Source: Candidatus Humimonas hydrogenitrophica | GTDB taxonomy: Bacteria > Gemmatimonadota > Gemmatimonadetes > Palauibacterales > Palauibacteraceae | Assembly (NCBI GenBank): GCA_947581615.1 | Contig: CANPVD010000053.1 | Coordinates: forward strand, 25,737 to 89,736 | DNA: 64,000 bases | Direction of reading: 5' to 3' | Shown here: positions 27,128-36,474 of the stretch, one piece after another | Position numbering within the stretch: the stretch's first letter is position 1 | Layout: each line of letters begins with the position of its first letter | Notes under the pieces: generated by a model | The model's database searches: none | The model's input: the letters and a program-made list of their open reading frames with translations, nothing else | Told to the model about the DNA's origin: nothing | Translations under genes and position numbers: made by a program

Positions 27128-29244
27128 GACCCGCCCGTCCAGCGGTCGTTGTCAGGCCGCACGTCGGGCAGCCGGTGGTCCGGGTCGAGGGTCACCGAGA
27201 CCAGGGGCCGCGTGGAGGCGTAGCGGAAGGTGTACGTCCCGCCGGTCTCCCAGATCTCCACCGGAAGGCGCACCGTGCCGGTCGCCCCTCCCTCCTGCTC
27301 GACCCGGACCGTGGTCGGCATCGCCAGTCGGCCCAGGTTGGCGATCGTGATCAGCGAGCCCTTCGAGGGGTCCCCGTCCACGTAGGCGACCTTCCGCACC
27401 GCCTGGTCCAGCCGCCACGTCCGCAGGAACCACCCCTTCCAGAACCAGCCCAGGTCCTCCCCGGCCACGTCGTCGATGGTGCGGAAGAAGTCGGCGGGCT
27501 GCGGGTGCCTGTAGGCCCACCGGCGGATGTACGCCCGGAAGGCCCGGTCGAAGCGGTCCGGTCCCAGGATGTACTCCCGCAGCAATACCAGGCCCAGCGC
27601 CGGCTTGTAATAGGAGACAGGGTGGCGGTAGGCGCCCGTGACCGCATCCGCCCTGGAGTCGATGGGCGGAGCGTTCGGATCGAGGAGGAGCGGTACGATC
27701 TCGTGGGCCGGGTTGCCCCCCTTCGGGGCGTACTCCCCATCGCGCTTGGGCGCGTACTCGCCTCCGTTGAATGCGTCCGAGGCGTAGATGTCGATGAAGG
27801 TGTTGAATCCCTCGTCCATCCAGGCGTGACGACGCTCGTCGGAGCCCACCACCATCGGGAACCACTCGTGCCCGAACTCGTGCGCGGTGACGCTCCACAG
27901 CCCCTTTCCCTTCGCCCGCACGCTGCAGAACACGATGCCCGGGTACTCCATGCCGCCCACCGGGCCACCCACGTTGACGGCGGTCGGATAGGGATAGGGA
28001 TACCAGTGCTTCGAGAAGATCTCGATGGCCCCCTTGGTGTACTCCGTGGACCGCCCCCACGCCGAGTCCCCCGCCGCCTCCTGCGGGTAGGCCGACATGG
28101 CCAGGGCGTGCCGCCCGCCGGGCAGGTCGATGCGGGCCGCGTCCCAGACGAACGCCGGCGAGGCCGCGAACGCCACGTCGCGGGTGTGGTCCATGTGGAA
28201 GTGCCAGGTGAGCGGCCCGCTCCCGGCGGGCCGGGTCGAGGGTTCGCCGACCTCGCCCGCGCTCCGGATGAACACGGTCTCGTCGCTGCCGCGGGCTTTC
28301 TCGAGGCGCTCTCGCTGGCGCGTCGTCAGTACCTCGTTCGGGTTCAGGAGGCGCCCGGAGCCCACCACGAGGTAGCTCCGGGGCACCTGAACGGTGTAGT
28401 CGATGTCGCCGTAGTCCAGGTAGAACTCCCCCGTTCCGAGGAAGGGGAGCGTGTTCCAGCCGCGCACGTCATCGTACACGGCCATGCGGGGGTACCACTG
28501 GGCCAGGTCGAACAGGGGCCCGGCCTTCGTGTCCATCCAGCCCGTCCGCCCCCGCCCCCCGGCCGGAATCACGAACGAGTAGCCGATCTCGATCCGCACC
28601 CGCCCTCCGCCCGGGGCGAGGGCCCGCGTCAGCGGGATCTGCATGCGCGTTCCCACGATGTGCACGTCCGGATGCTCGCGGCGGTCCCCCTGGACGACCA
28701 CCACCGAGTCGATGCGGTAACCCTCCGCGTCCGGGCCGGGAGCCGGCTGGTCCGCCATGCCCTCGCCCGGGACCAGCGCCCCACCCCGGGCGCCCGCCGT
28801 CCGCTCCGAACGCGAGCCCGGTCGCCGAATGTTCTGGTCGAGCTGGAGCCACAGGAAGCGCAGCGAATCCGGGCTGGCGTTCGTGTAGGTGATCATCTCG
28901 TGGCCGGCCAGCCGGTGGGCGTCCGGCTCGAGGCGGGCCTCGATCCGGTAATCCGCCCGGTTGGACCAGTAGGAGGGACCGGGGGCGCCGTTCGCGCTGC
29001 GGGTCGGCGTCGAGGGAAAGGAGAGGAAGCCGTTGTCGAACGCGGCGTGCGCGTCGTAGGGTCCGATCGTCGCCGTCGTGTCCGCCCCGGTCACCTCCCG
29101 CCTGGCCGGGACTCCGCCCGGCTCCGCGGCGGCGCCACGCGGCATCGCCAGCGACGCGACCCCGATCAGGAGCGGCAGGGCCCGGAGCCGCCCCCGTGGC
29201 CAGGCGGCGAAGGAGCGGCGAACGGATTCGAGTGTGGACTGCAT
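27124..29244 (-). CDS. Exported M1 family aminopeptidase
   Basis: A 706-residue exported M1 metallopeptidase with signal peptide ([19 protein letters not shown]). The zinc site is HEFGHEW near residue 455 with the third ligand Glu 18 residues on, in DEGFNTFID, and the substrate-side GGMEYPG stretch stands where cytosolic M1 enzymes have GAMEN. M1 enzymes remove N-terminal residues from peptides; here the location is periplasmic or outer. The N-terminal part forms the beta-domain and the C-terminal part is helical with a final strand region. ATG at 29244 with GGGAG upstream. Coupled to the following 99-residue gene by a four-base overlap. Confidence 0.92.
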   Translation of the reverse strand: MQSTLESVRRSFAAWPRGRLRALPLLIGVASLAMPRGAAAEPGGVPARREVTGADTTATIGPYDAHAAFDNGFLSFPSTPTRSANGAPGPSYWSNRADYRIEARLEPDAHRLAGHEMITYTNASPDSLRFLWLQLDQNIRRPGSRSERTAGARGGALVPGEGMADQPAPGPDAEGYRIDSVVVVQGDRREHPDVHIVGTRMQIPLTRALAPGGGRVRIEIGYSFVIPAGGRGRTGWMDTKAGPLFDLAQWYPRMAVYDDVRGWNTLPFLGTGEFYLDYGDIDYTVQVPRSYLVVGSGRLLNPNEVLTTRQRERLEKARGSDETVFIRSAGEVGEPSTRPAGSGPLTWHFHMDHTRDVAFAASPAFVWDAARIDLPGGRHALAMSAYPQEAAGDSAWGRSTEYTKGAIEIFSKHWYPYPYPTAVNVGGPVGGMEYPGIVFCSVRAKGKGLWSVTAHEFGHEWFPMVVGSDERRHAWMDEGFNTFIDIYASDAFNGGEYAPKRDGEYAPKGGNPAHEIVPLLLDPNAPPIDSRADAVTGAYRHPVSYYKPALGLVLLREYILGPDRFDRAFRAYIRRWAYRHPQPADFFRTIDDVAGEDLGWFWKGWFLRTWRLDQAVRKVAYVDGDPSKGSLITIANLGRLAMPTTVRVEQEGGATGTVRLPVEIWETGGTYTFRYASTRPLVSVTLDPDHRLPDVRPDNDRWTGGS

Positions 29245-29551
29245 GGCTGTCGTCTCCCGGCTGCGGCTCCGACCGCCGGCGCCCCGCGCGTCGGCTCGCC
29301 GAAGCTAGGCCTCCGGCACCGCCCGGCCAAGCGGGGGTGGCCCCGGCGCCGCGGGTTCACCGCGGGATCGATGCGCACGCGCCACACCTCGGGAGACGCT
29401 ACGCGAGGACGCTCCGCGAGGCGATCGGGGTAATACCTTGCTCGCCAAGGAACTACGGAAGCAGCTCTCGGCCCGGATCCGGGCACGACGCTTGACCTGT
29501 CGGGGAAGCGGCATGTGCGAACGCACCACGGGCTCAACCCGGAGGCACAGG
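29245..29551. other. Intergenic region upstream of two divergent genes
   Basis: No gene is supported here. It holds the start region of the M1 peptidase on one side and of the 60-residue protein on the other. Visible points are an inverted repeat CCTTG-CTCGC-CAAGG near 29437-29451, and CTGTCGGGGAAG at 29497-29508, a one-base-longer variant of the motif found before the hydrogenase and stress genes. Confidence 0.5.
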
Positions 29552-29734
29552 ATGGACGTTCTGGCGTCTACACCACGCGAGCACGAGGACTGGATCGTGG
29601 CTGAAGTGACCACGGGACGGATTCGGCTGCGGCTGCGGGACGGCGGCGGGAGCCTGCGGCTGAACCGCGCCGGCACCCCGGCCGATCTCAAGCCGGGCGA
29701 CGTCGTGAGACTGCCGGCCCGCGACCAGGCCTGA
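29552..29734 (+). CDS. Small 60-residue hypothetical protein
   Basis: A short protein with the look of a small beta-barrel: EDWIVAEVTTGRIRLRLRD, then SLRLNR and PGDVVRLPARD. GGAGG lies six bases before the ATG at 29552, so this start is preferred over longer in-frame ones at 29438 and 29513. No family is recognised. It stands alone between the M1 peptidase and the stress operon. The main support is the good ribosome site and the protein-like composition. Confidence 0.5.
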   Translation: MDVLASTPREHEDWIVAEVTTGRIRLRLRDGGGSLRLNRAGTPADLKPGDVVRLPARDQA

Positions 29735-29789
29735 GCGGCCGGTCCGCCGACGGCTCAGGGAGCTCGCCACCGGGCCGGACCGGCCCGGT

Positions 29790-30206
29790 TCAGCGAATGA
29801 GCAGCACGGGCGTCTGGGCCAGGATCGCGACCTTGTGGCTGAGGGTGCCCAGGTTGCGGGTGGGCTCGTCCAGGTCCTGGCGGTGGGAGCTGAGCACGAT
29901 GAGGTCGATGTCCTGCTCGGCCGCGTACTCCACGATCTCCCGGGCCCGCTCCCCGTACACCACCTGCTGGCGGTGCTCGAGTCCCGCTTCCTGCAGCGGC
30001 CGGCTCATGGCCTCCATTGCCGTGGCGGCTCGCGCCTCGAGCTCCCCATAGAAGTCCTCGAGCTCCTCGAACGGCAGATCGAGGGGCTCGATCACGTGGA
30101 TGAGCGTCACCAGGGCCCCACCCCACTCGGCCAGCTCGCGCGCCCATTCCACGGCGCGACGGTTCTTGTCGGTCAGGTCCACCGGGACCAGGATGCGCTG
30201 GAACAT
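29790..30206 (-). CDS. Universal stress protein (UspA family)
   Basis: A 138-residue single-domain UspA protein beginning FQRILVPVDLTDKNRRAVEWA, with IDLIVLSSHRQ and the end TPVLLIR. ATP-binding Usps carry a G-2x-G-9x-G-(S/T) motif near the C-terminus; here the loop reads SSHRQDLDEPTRNLGTLSHKV, which is not a clear match, so ATP binding is doubtful. Usps help cells through stasis, hypoxia and other stress. It lies three bases after a small DUF2892 membrane protein gene. The operon's upstream region carries CTGTCGGGAA at 30500-30509, the motif shared with the hydrogenase and cytochrome promoters. Confidence 0.92.
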   Translation of the reverse strand: MFQRILVPVDLTDKNRRAVEWARELAEWGGALVTLIHVIEPLDLPFEELEDFYGELEARAATAMEAMSRPLQEAGLEHRQQVVYGERAREIVEYAAEQDIDLIVLSSHRQDLDEPTRNLGTLSHKVAILAQTPVLLIR

Positions 30207-30209
30207 CGG

Positions 30210-30446
30210 TCAGCCGGCCCGTCCGCTCGGCGACATCCGGTCTCCCCCGGAGGTGTCGACACCCAGCAGGGCGTAAGCGGGGCAGAAGCGCACGACGCCC
30301 GTCAGGAGCAGGACGCCTCCGACGATCCAGCCGGCGACGGCCCATCCCGACCTGGCCACTCCGAACAGCGCCGCGGCCACGCACACGAGCCCGATCACGA
30401 CGCGGAAGGTGGCGTCTCCGCGCCCCACGTTACTGATGCTCGACAT
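30210..30446 (-). CDS. DUF2892 (YgaP-type) small membrane protein
   Basis: A 78-residue protein with two hydrophobic helices (FRVVIGLVCVAAALFGVA and GWIVGGVLLLTGVV) followed by the RFCPAYALLG motif that marks DUF2892 proteins, the membrane part of YgaP. In YgaP the domain is fused to a rhodanese; here it stands alone. AGAGGAGG seven bases before the ATG at 30446 fixes the start. It heads a two-gene operon with a universal stress protein three bases further on. Confidence 0.85.
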   Translation of the reverse strand: MSSISNVGRGDATFRVVIGLVCVAAALFGVARSGWAVAGWIVGGVLLLTGVVRFCPAYALLGVDTSGGDRMSPSGRAG

Positions 30447-30499
30447 GTCGGCCTCCTCTGAGGATACGAGGCCAATGTCGAGCGGGGCCGGGATCGGCG

Positions 30500-30564
30500 C
30501 TGTCGGGAAGTTCCACTGCCGTCCGGTGGGAGCCTCGCGGAGAGCGGTGTAGGGAATCTCCCGC
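30500..30564 (-). promoter_or_regulatory. Two inverted-repeat-like sites upstream of the DUF2892-Usp operon
   Basis: Site one, 30500-30519, reads CTGTCGGGAAGTTCCACTGC on the + strand, with a GGGAA-G-TTCC core that matches the perfect palindrome at 60893-60909. Site two, 30549-30564, reads GTAGGGAATCTCCCGC, with GGGA and TCCC arms three bases apart. They lie about 55 and 105 bases upstream of the DUF2892 start. A regulator-binding role is an inference from recurrence. Confidence 0.4.
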
Positions 30565-30570
30565 GCCACC

Positions 30571-31398
30571 TTACGTCTCGGAGCGGCCGGTGAGGTACAG
30601 GCGCAGCTTGCCGAGCGCCGTGTCCGACGTGAGCTCGACCACCGTTCGCGCCGCATCGTCGGTCACGTATACGCGCGCCTTGCGCCCCGGCCCGAACAGG
30701 CCCGTCCCCGGGATGACGACCGACAGGGCGACGACCGGGAAGGTCCCGGCCGGCGTGCGGAGGCTCTGCCGTCCGAGGACGTGAATGTGGACGGGGTTGT
30801 CCGTAGCCTGAAAGAACCGGGGAATCCGGTAGTCGCCGCCCGGCGCGAGCGGGAGCGTGCGAGGGAGGAAGAGGACGCCGAGCTCGTCCAGCGGGTTCGC
30901 CGGCATGACGCCGCTCGGACGCTCCCCCGGAGCCTCGCTGGCGGGCGAGCCCGGCAGGGGCGTGATCCGGTAGTGTCCGTCCGCGCCGTGCAGCTCGATG
31001 CGCAAGGCCTCGGTGTCCGGGCCCTCGTGCAGCCGTCGGTCGGAGCGGATCGTGTGCAGGGGGCCGGGAGCGATCCAGCTCACCAGGCTGTCGTCCAGGG
31101 TCAGGAACAGCGCTCCGCCGGTGACCTTGAGGGCGACCCGGTAGGCCTCGACGTTCTCGATCGGCTCGGTGTCCTGGACCGCCAGCACGGCGTGGCCCGC
31201 GTGGATGGGGCCCAGGGAGAGGCCGTACTCGAGTCGCTCGCCGGTCCGGAGGAGCGAGCCGGTCGCGAGGTCCCGAGCCGGCGCCGCCTTCGAAGGCCCG
31301 GCGGCCACGCCCCGATGCCGCGGCGCGGCGGAGAGGAGAGCCAGGGTTCCTGCGAGCACGATCGCGGTCCGCCGGTACGACCCGGGCCAGTCCCTCAT
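30571..31398 (-). CDS. DUF3108 exported protein
   Basis: A 275-residue exported protein with signal peptide (TAIVLAGTLALLSAAP) and a DUF3108 domain: GERLEYGLSLGPIHAGHAVLAV near residue 50, a pattern of alternating strands, IRSDRRLHEG, and RIPRFFQATDNPVHIHVLG. The family is periplasmic and of unknown function; it folds as a curved beta-sheet. The ATG at 31398 has GAGGAGG upstream. It is divergent from a second Usp-like gene and is followed by the region containing the recurring motif. Confidence 0.78.
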   Translation of the reverse strand: MRDWPGSYRRTAIVLAGTLALLSAAPRHRGVAAGPSKAAPARDLATGSLLRTGERLEYGLSLGPIHAGHAVLAVQDTEPIENVEAYRVALKVTGGALFLTLDDSLVSWIAPGPLHTIRSDRRLHEGPDTEALRIELHGADGHYRITPLPGSPASEAPGERPSGVMPANPLDELGVLFLPRTLPLAPGGDYRIPRFFQATDNPVHIHVLGRQSLRTPAGTFPVVALSVVIPGTGLFGPGRKARVYVTDDAARTVVELTSDTALGKLRLYLTGRSET

Positions 31399-31584
31399 TC
31401 GGCACGCCTCCTCGACAACGGGTCCGTGCGCCGTACCCACGGTGGCACACACTTCGCTGGCATACACCCCCGGGGCACGGATGGCTCCCGCCGGCCCCCA
31501 ACGGCCCCGAACATACCGTCGACCCGGAGCGCTCGTGTCCCGTGGCGTGGCCCCGCCGGGATGCCTTCGGAAGGAGGGACACGC

Positions 31585-31968
31585 ATGAACGTCCTCGTCG
31601 TGCTGGAGCTGGATCCGGACACCGGCGCCGACGACGATGCGCTGGCGCCGCTCGACTGGGTCCTGCAGCGAGCGCGGCGGGCCTCGGACCGGATCGCCGT
31701 CCTGCTGGTCGGCGCGGCCCCGGGGGCGCCGGCCGAGGCCCTCGAAGAGCGCGCCACTCGCCGGCTGGGCTCCTGGCCGGGCATCGCGCACGTCCGGCGC
31801 CTGCCCGGAGAGCCGCCCCGCGAGATCCTCCGCGTGCTCGGCCACGAGCCCTGGGACGAGCTCGTCGTCTCCGGAGGGACGCGCACCCCGGCGGGCAAGA
31901 TCCGGCCGGGCAGCCTGGCCGAGTACCTCCTGCTCAACGCCCCCGTGACGCTGACCCTCGTCCGGTGA
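31585..31968 (+). CDS. UspA-like domain protein
   Basis: A 127-residue protein with a UspA-like alpha/beta pattern (MNVLVVLELDPD, ASDRIAVLLVG, PWDELVVSGGTR, end PVTLTLVR). The C-terminal loop SGGTRTPAGKIRPGSLAEYLLLNAPV follows the Usp ATP-loop layout (G, then K, then G-S), although it is not an exact match. AAGGAGGG precedes the ATG at 31585. The stop overlaps the GTG of a GNAT acetyltransferase by four bases, so the two are coupled. In other bacteria Usp domains are fused to or paired with acetyltransferases under cAMP control; a similar stress role is possible. Confidence 0.7.
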   Translation: MNVLVVLELDPDTGADDDALAPLDWVLQRARRASDRIAVLLVGAAPGAPAEALEERATRRLGSWPGIAHVRRLPGEPPREILRVLGHEPWDELVVSGGTRTPAGKIRPGSLAEYLLLNAPVTLTLVR

Positions 31969-32471
31969 GTCCGGTGCGCTCGGCGACCGAGATCCTCCCG
32001 CTCCCTCCCTTCGGGCTCCAGGACGCACTCGGACGGCGCGTCTTCATCCGGCCCGCCGGGGAGGACACCGAGGCGCTGGTGGCCTTCTACGAGCGGTTCG
32101 ATCCGGCCGACCGCGCCCAGGGGCTGCCCCCCACCGGGTCCGCGCGGATCCGGCCGTGGCTCGCGGTGCTCGCCGAGGGGCCCGGCGTCGTCGCGTGGCA
32201 CGAGGACCACGCCGTCGGTCACGCGTCCCTCGTCCCCGACGGTCGGGGAGCGCACGAGCTCGTGGTGTTCGTGCTTCAGGGCTACCGGGGCACCGGCATC
32301 GGCACGACGCTGGTGCGCGCCCTGCTCGGACTGGGGCGCGCTCGCGGCGTGACCCGCGCATGGCTCACGGTCCAGCGCTGGAACCACGCCGCCGTCTCCG
32401 TCTACCGCAAGACGGGCTTCGAGCGAGCGGGCGAGGAGGGACTCGAGATCATCATGTCGCGCTCCCTCTGA
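31965..32471 (+). CDS. GNAT family N-acetyltransferase
   Basis: A 168-residue acetyltransferase with the GNAT fold. It has an N-terminal GRRVFIRPAGEDTEALVAFY strand-helix start, ELVVFVLQGYRGTGIGTTLV containing the acetyl-CoA loop (R-G-T-G-I-G) and the C-terminal AAVSVYRKTGFERAG. This resembles the GNAT domain of protein lysine acetyltransferases in which the sequence V-P-YRG-GIG occurs. The start is GTG at 31965, overlapping the stop of the Usp-like gene by four bases (GTGA). The pairing with a Usp-like protein suggests coupling of acetylation to stress signals, but the substrate is unknown. Confidence 0.85.
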   Translation: MSPVRSATEILPLPPFGLQDALGRRVFIRPAGEDTEALVAFYERFDPADRAQGLPPTGSARIRPWLAVLAEGPGVVAWHEDHAVGHASLVPDGRGAHELVVFVLQGYRGTGIGTTLVRALLGLGRARGVTRAWLTVQRWNHAAVSVYRKTGFERAGEEGLEIIMSRSL

Positions 32472-32817
32472 CGTCCGGACGGCCCGGTGCCGCGCACGCT
32501 CACCCTTCTCCACCGTCAGCCGCAGCCGGGCCACGTGTCGGCGGTCGGCTTCCTGCTCGGATTTCCGGGCATCGGCTGCGGGTCGGCCGACGAGCCCGCC
32601 CGCTTGCCGGCGGCCATCGAGCCGGGCAGGAGAGCGTGGAGCGGTTCAGCCGGTCCTCGGGGCGGCGGCGCGGAGTGACCGACCTCGCTGGCGCCGCGTC
32701 TTGCACTCGAAGGTGGGAACCCCCAGCTTGAGCCGGTCAGTTTTCGGAATCGGGACGGCGGAGACCCCGTCGTTCCCGCCGCGGAGCGACACCTCCCGAC
32801 AGGGGTGAATCGGGCGC
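32472..32817. other. Intergenic region without a supported gene
   Basis: A 346-base gap between the GNAT gene and the YjbQ-like gene. Short frames exist but have no ribosome site or recognisable protein. The last 30 bases carry CTCCCGACAGG at 32793-32803, another copy of the recurring TCCCGACAG motif, 15 bases before the next ATG. Confidence 0.45.
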
Positions 32818-33891
32818 ATGGCGAGCTCGCCCCAACTCGTAGCGCTGGAGATCAATCCCGACTCGCGCTTCGACGTCATCGACGTCGCGGCCCTCGTGCG
32901 AGCGCGGGACGAGGACTTCTTCCGGTCCTTCCCCCTCAGCCTGTGGTGCTCGATGCACACCACCGCGGGCTACCTGGAGCAGCGGCTGTGTGCGCGTCTC
33001 GGCAACAGCGAGCGCCGCGTGGGCAGGCTCGTGGGGCTGTTCCGCCGCCTGTTCCCGCACGGCGCGGGCTATCACCACGACCAGCTCGAGCTCCGAGACG
33101 AGCTGACCGCGGCCGAGCGCGCCCAGGAACCGGTCAACGCGGACTCACATCTCACCTTCATGAGTGCGGGCCTCACCAACTGCGTGACGTACCGCAACGA
33201 GCCCGCCTCGCCGATCTACTTCATCGACCTGGACGGCGTGAACGAGCACTTCCGCCGGGTGCGCCGCACGACCGTGGTGGGCTACCGCGAGGAGACGGAG
33301 GTGTACCGGGGCACCGTCGCCATCCCGGCCGCCGCCGAGCACCCGGTCGACTCCTTCAATCTCAAGGCGCCGGGCTTCGGTCTGTATCAGCACATCGAGG
33401 AAGTGCTGGCCGAGCGCGGCGTGCGGACGGGTCGGGTCGATCTTCGGCTGGCGCCCTCCGAGCGGCACGCCGGCCTCACGGTGAACGAGGCGGAGACGCT
33501 GCTCATGCGTAACGATTTGCCCGAGGCGCTGCGCGACCCGCTGCGCTACGTGCTGCGGCACGGCCGCCGTCTTCTGCGTCACCCCGCCACGATTCCGGGC
33601 AAGACACGCGAGTACGCCGTGTACGATCTCGTCCATCTCTACAACGAGGTCATGGACGTGCTCGGCGTGGGCCGCGCCATGGCCGACCGGATCCTGTCGC
33701 GCCTCGCCGCCCCCGCATGGAGGCTGTTCCGGCTCAAGCGACAGGTGAGCTTTCCGGTGATCGATGGCGCCGGCGGGGACGCGCCCGGCCGGATCGTCCA
33801 GGGCCGCTACCAGAGCCCCATCCTCATCCAGCACCGCCCGGCGGAGGGCGGAGTACGGCGCCTCGAGGTGGCCGTGTGGCGCTTCGAGTAG
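32818..33891 (+). CDS. Protein with distant YjbQ-like N-terminal domain
   Basis: A 357-residue protein with no family I can name with certainty. Residues 35-165 follow the order of motifs of the YjbQ/UPF0047 family (thiamine-phosphate-synthase-like): CSMHTTAGYLEQ (in YjbQ, LHTSASLTLNE), FPHGAGYHHDQ (VPDGNYEHD), VNADSHLTFMSAG (MPAHIKSSVLG) and PIYFIDLDG. Length is about 2.5 times that of YjbQ, and residues 170-357 are of unknown type, with a helical part and an RQVSFPVIDG strand. The start ATG is at 32818. The recurring motif TCCCGACAG lies just upstream. It stands before a PLP decarboxylase on the same strand, 190 bases away. Confidence 0.55.
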   Translation: MASSPQLVALEINPDSRFDVIDVAALVRARDEDFFRSFPLSLWCSMHTTAGYLEQRLCARLGNSERRVGRLVGLFRRLFPHGAGYHHDQLELRDELTAAERAQEPVNADSHLTFMSAGLTNCVTYRNEPASPIYFIDLDGVNEHFRRVRRTTVVGYREETEVYRGTVAIPAAAEHPVDSFNLKAPGFGLYQHIEEVLAERGVRTGRVDLRLAPSERHAGLTVNEAETLLMRNDLPEALRDPLRYVLRHGRRLLRHPATIPGKTREYAVYDLVHLYNEVMDVLGVGRAMADRILSRLAAPAWRLFRLKRQVSFPVIDGAGGDAPGRIVQGRYQSPILIQHRPAEGGVRRLEVAVWRFE

Positions 33892-34080
33892 GCGCTACGT
33901 CCGCGTCCCCGGAAGGTCCCTGAAGAGCCTCTTGCCTCCCTCCCGGATGTGCCTCGCCGCCGCCCGGGCGGAGCTCCTCCCCGGCGGCCGCTTGAAGTCC
34001 GGACGTGCCTTCCGCAGACTGCCGGGCCAGCGTGCCCCGCGCCCCGCGCGCGGACACCGCGACCCGTGCAGACGGACCCC

Positions 34081-35553
34081 ATGTCGGACGCCGAAGCGCT
34101 GATCGACCGCATCCGCCGGCTGGAGCGCGAAGCCCGGCCGCTCGAGCCCGGCGCCGCGGAGCGGCGTGCCATCCGGGACGTGGTCGTGCACCACGCCGAG
34201 GCGTTCCTCGAGCGACTGCCCGAGGCCCCGGCCTTCGAGGAGCGCGCGGACGCGGCGCGGGCGCTCGCGCGCCGCGTTCCGTCCGAGGGCCCTGCACCGC
34301 TCCACGAGCTCCTGGAGCTGTTCCGGTCGGCGGTGGAGGACACGGGCCTCAAGCCGTCTTCGCCCGGCCACCTGGCCTACATTCCGGGGGGCGGCCTGTA
34401 CGCCTCCTCCCTGGGGGACTACCTCGCGGCGGTGACCGACGAATACGCGGGCATCCGGTTCGCGGGCCCGGGCGCGGTCGAGATGGAGAACGTGCTGCTG
34501 CGCTGGATGGCCGGCCTGGTGGGCTACCCGCGGGACGCCGCCGGCAACCTGACCTCGGGGGGCAGCATCGCCAACCTGGTGGCCGTGGTGGCGGCCCGGG
34601 AAGCCCACGGGCTCCGGGCCGCCGATGTCCCCGGCGCGGTCGTGTATCTCACGGACCAGGCCCACCACTCCCTGGAGAAGGCGCTGCGGATCGCCGGCCT
34701 GGGCGAGGCGCCGCGCCGTCGCATCGCCACGGACGCGCGGCAGCGCATGGACCCGGACGCGCTCCAGCGCTCCGTCGACCGGGACCGCGCCGCCGGTCTC
34801 AGACCGTGGCTCGTGCTCGCCTCCGCCGGCACGACGGACGTGGGGGCGATCGATCCGCTGGAGGCGATCGGCCGGGTGGCCCGCTCCCGGGGGCTGTGGT
34901 ACCACGTGGACGCGGCGTACGGAGGGTTCTTCGCGTTGTGCCCCGATGTGCGGGAGCGACTGCGGGGCATCGAGGCTTCGGACTCGGTCGTGATGGATCC
35001 CCACAAGGGGCTTTTCCTCCCCTACGGCCTCGGCGCCGTCCTGGTGAAGGACCGGGCCGCCCTGCACCGCGCGCACCGCTACAGCGCCGACTACATGCAG
35101 GACGCCGTGGATCCCGGGGCCCAGGTGCCCGACTCCCCCGCCGAGCTCTCGCCCGAGCTCACCAAGCACTTCCGGGGCCCCCGGCTGTGGCTGCCCCTCC
35201 TCCTGTACGGCGTGGGTCCGTTCCGGGCGTGCCTCGAGGAGAAGCTCCTGCTCGCGCGCTATTTCCACGAGCGCGTGCGCGAGCTGGGGTTCGAGGTCGG
35301 CCCCGAGCCGCAGCTGAGCGTGGCCACCTTCCGTTGGGTCCCGGCCTCCGGGGACCCCGACGCCTTCAACCGGTCGCTGGTGCGCGCCATCCACGAGGAC
35401 GGCCGGGTGTTCCTGTCGTCTACACGTGTAGACGGGCACTTCGTTCTGCGCGTGGCGGCCCTGACCTTCCGCACGCACCTGGACACGATCGACCTGGCGT
35501 TGCGGATCCTGGCGGAGAAGGTGGCGGAGCTCGAGGCGGAAGGCGGGGCCTGA
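34081..35553 (+). CDS. PLP-dependent group II decarboxylase family protein
   Basis: A 490-residue pyridoxal-phosphate enzyme of the aromatic-L-amino-acid / tyrosine / glutamate decarboxylase family. The PLP Lys is in DPHKGLFLPYG near residue 310; the upstream stretches LTSGGSIANLVAV and WYHVDAAYGGFF (Asp of the PLP pyridine, then Ala) are the family marks. N-terminal PGHLAYIPGGGLYASSLGD is the usual substrate-side loop. Members decarboxylate aromatic or acidic amino acids; the substrate cannot be settled. A weak region precedes the ATG at 34081. Convergent with the crotonase-like gene that ends the hydrogenase operon. Confidence 0.9.
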   Translation: MSDAEALIDRIRRLEREARPLEPGAAERRAIRDVVVHHAEAFLERLPEAPAFEERADAARALARRVPSEGPAPLHELLELFRSAVEDTGLKPSSPGHLAYIPGGGLYASSLGDYLAAVTDEYAGIRFAGPGAVEMENVLLRWMAGLVGYPRDAAGNLTSGGSIANLVAVVAAREAHGLRAADVPGAVVYLTDQAHHSLEKALRIAGLGEAPRRRIATDARQRMDPDALQRSVDRDRAAGLRPWLVLASAGTTDVGAIDPLEAIGRVARSRGLWYHVDAAYGGFFALCPDVRERLRGIEASDSVVMDPHKGLFLPYGLGAVLVKDRAALHRAHRYSADYMQDAVDPGAQVPDSPAELSPELTKHFRGPRLWLPLLLYGVGPFRACLEEKLLLARYFHERVRELGFEVGPEPQLSVATFRWVPASGDPDAFNRSLVRAIHEDGRVFLSSTRVDGHFVLRVAALTFRTHLDTIDLALRILAEKVAELEAEGGA

Positions 35554-35577
35554 GCCCCGGCTTCGAGCCTCGGGCGA

Positions 35578-36474
35578 TCAGCGCCCCTCGAAGCGGGCGT
35601 CCCGCTTCTCGAAGAACGCCGCGAGGCCCTCGGCGAAGTTGGGCTCGTCCGCGATGCGCGCGAGCTCCTCTAGCTCGCGGTCCAGGTGGTAGTCCAGCCG
35701 GTCCACGCCATCGGCCTGGTGGATGAGCGCCTTGGCCACCGCGTAGGCGCGGGTGGGCCCGGCGGCGAGGCGTTCCGCCACGCCGTCCACGCGCGCCTCG
35801 AACTCGGCGTCGGGGAACACATCCGTGAGGAGCCCCGCCTCGAGCGCCTCGCGGGCGTCGAGACGGGGGTTCAGGAGGACCAGCTCGAGCGCCTTCCGGA
35901 GCCCCACCAGCCGCGGAAGGAAGAAGGTCGAGCTCTCGGCGCCCGTCAGGCCGGTCTTGGGATAGGCCCACTCGAACGTGGACCGCTCGGACGCGAACAC
36001 CAGGTCGCAGGACATCGCGAGTCCGAAGCCTCCGGCCGCGGCCACGCCGTCCACGGCGGCCACGAACGGCTTGGGAGCCCGCTTGATCTCCGAGATGGTG
36101 CTGTGCAGGTACTCGAGGATCTCCTTGAAGCTCTCGCCGTAGCCGGACGCGGGGCCGTGTCCGTCGGGCTGCAGGTAGCCGAAGTCCCGCTCCTCCCCGC
36201 GCTGGCGCACGTACTTGAGGTCGGCGCCGCTGCAGAACACGCCGTTCGTGCCGCGGAGGACCACGCAGCGGACCTCCTCGTCCCGGGCCATCTGCAGCCC
36301 GGCCTTCCGGAGGTCGCGGGCGGTCTCCACGTCCAGCGAGTTGAAGCGCTCGGGACGGTGGATCGTGATGACGCCCACCGCGCCCCGGTGCTCCACCCGG
36401 ATCGGCCCCGGGGGCTGCGCCTCGCCCGCCGGCCGCTCCTTCGCGGGCGCCGAACCGACCTCTCCCGGGCTCAC
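35578..36474 (-). CDS. Crotonase-fold protein, candidate second half of a split HypX
   Basis: A 298-residue enoyl-CoA hydratase/isomerase-fold protein: VGVITIHRPERFNSLD near residue 33, the oxyanion stretch FCSGADL and VDGVAAAGGFGLAMSCDLVFASE. Both catalytic Glu of ordinary enoyl-CoA hydratases are missing: one position is Gly (AGGFGLAM), the other is Tyr in FEWAYPKTGLTGAESS, with a Glu nine residues after that Tyr. GTG at 36474 overlaps the formyltransferase stop by four bases. HypX, which makes the active-site CO of [NiFe] hydrogenases from formyl-THF in aerobes, is a formyltransferase fused to a crotonase domain in the same order. Position at the end of the hyp operon supports that role. 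An ordinary fatty-acid or aromatic crotonase remains possible. Confidence 0.65.
   Translation of the reverse strand: MSPGEVGSAPAKERPAGEAQPPGPIRVEHRGAVGVITIHRPERFNSLDVETARDLRKAGLQMARDEEVRCVVLRGTNGVFCSGADLKYVRQRGEERDFGYLQPDGHGPASGYGESFKEILEYLHSTISEIKRAPKPFVAAVDGVAAAGGFGLAMSCDLVFASERSTFEWAYPKTGLTGAESSTFFLPRLVGLRKALELVLLNPRLDAREALEAGLLTDVFPDAEFEARVDGVAERLAAGPTRAYAVAKALIHQADGVDRLDYHLDRELEELARIADEPNFAEGLAAFFEKRDARFEGR

Noticed and set aside
32487..32678. 63-codon frame between the GNAT and YjbQ-like genes
   Set aside because: No ribosome site, no motif, and Gly/Ala/Arg-rich end; treated as intergenic.
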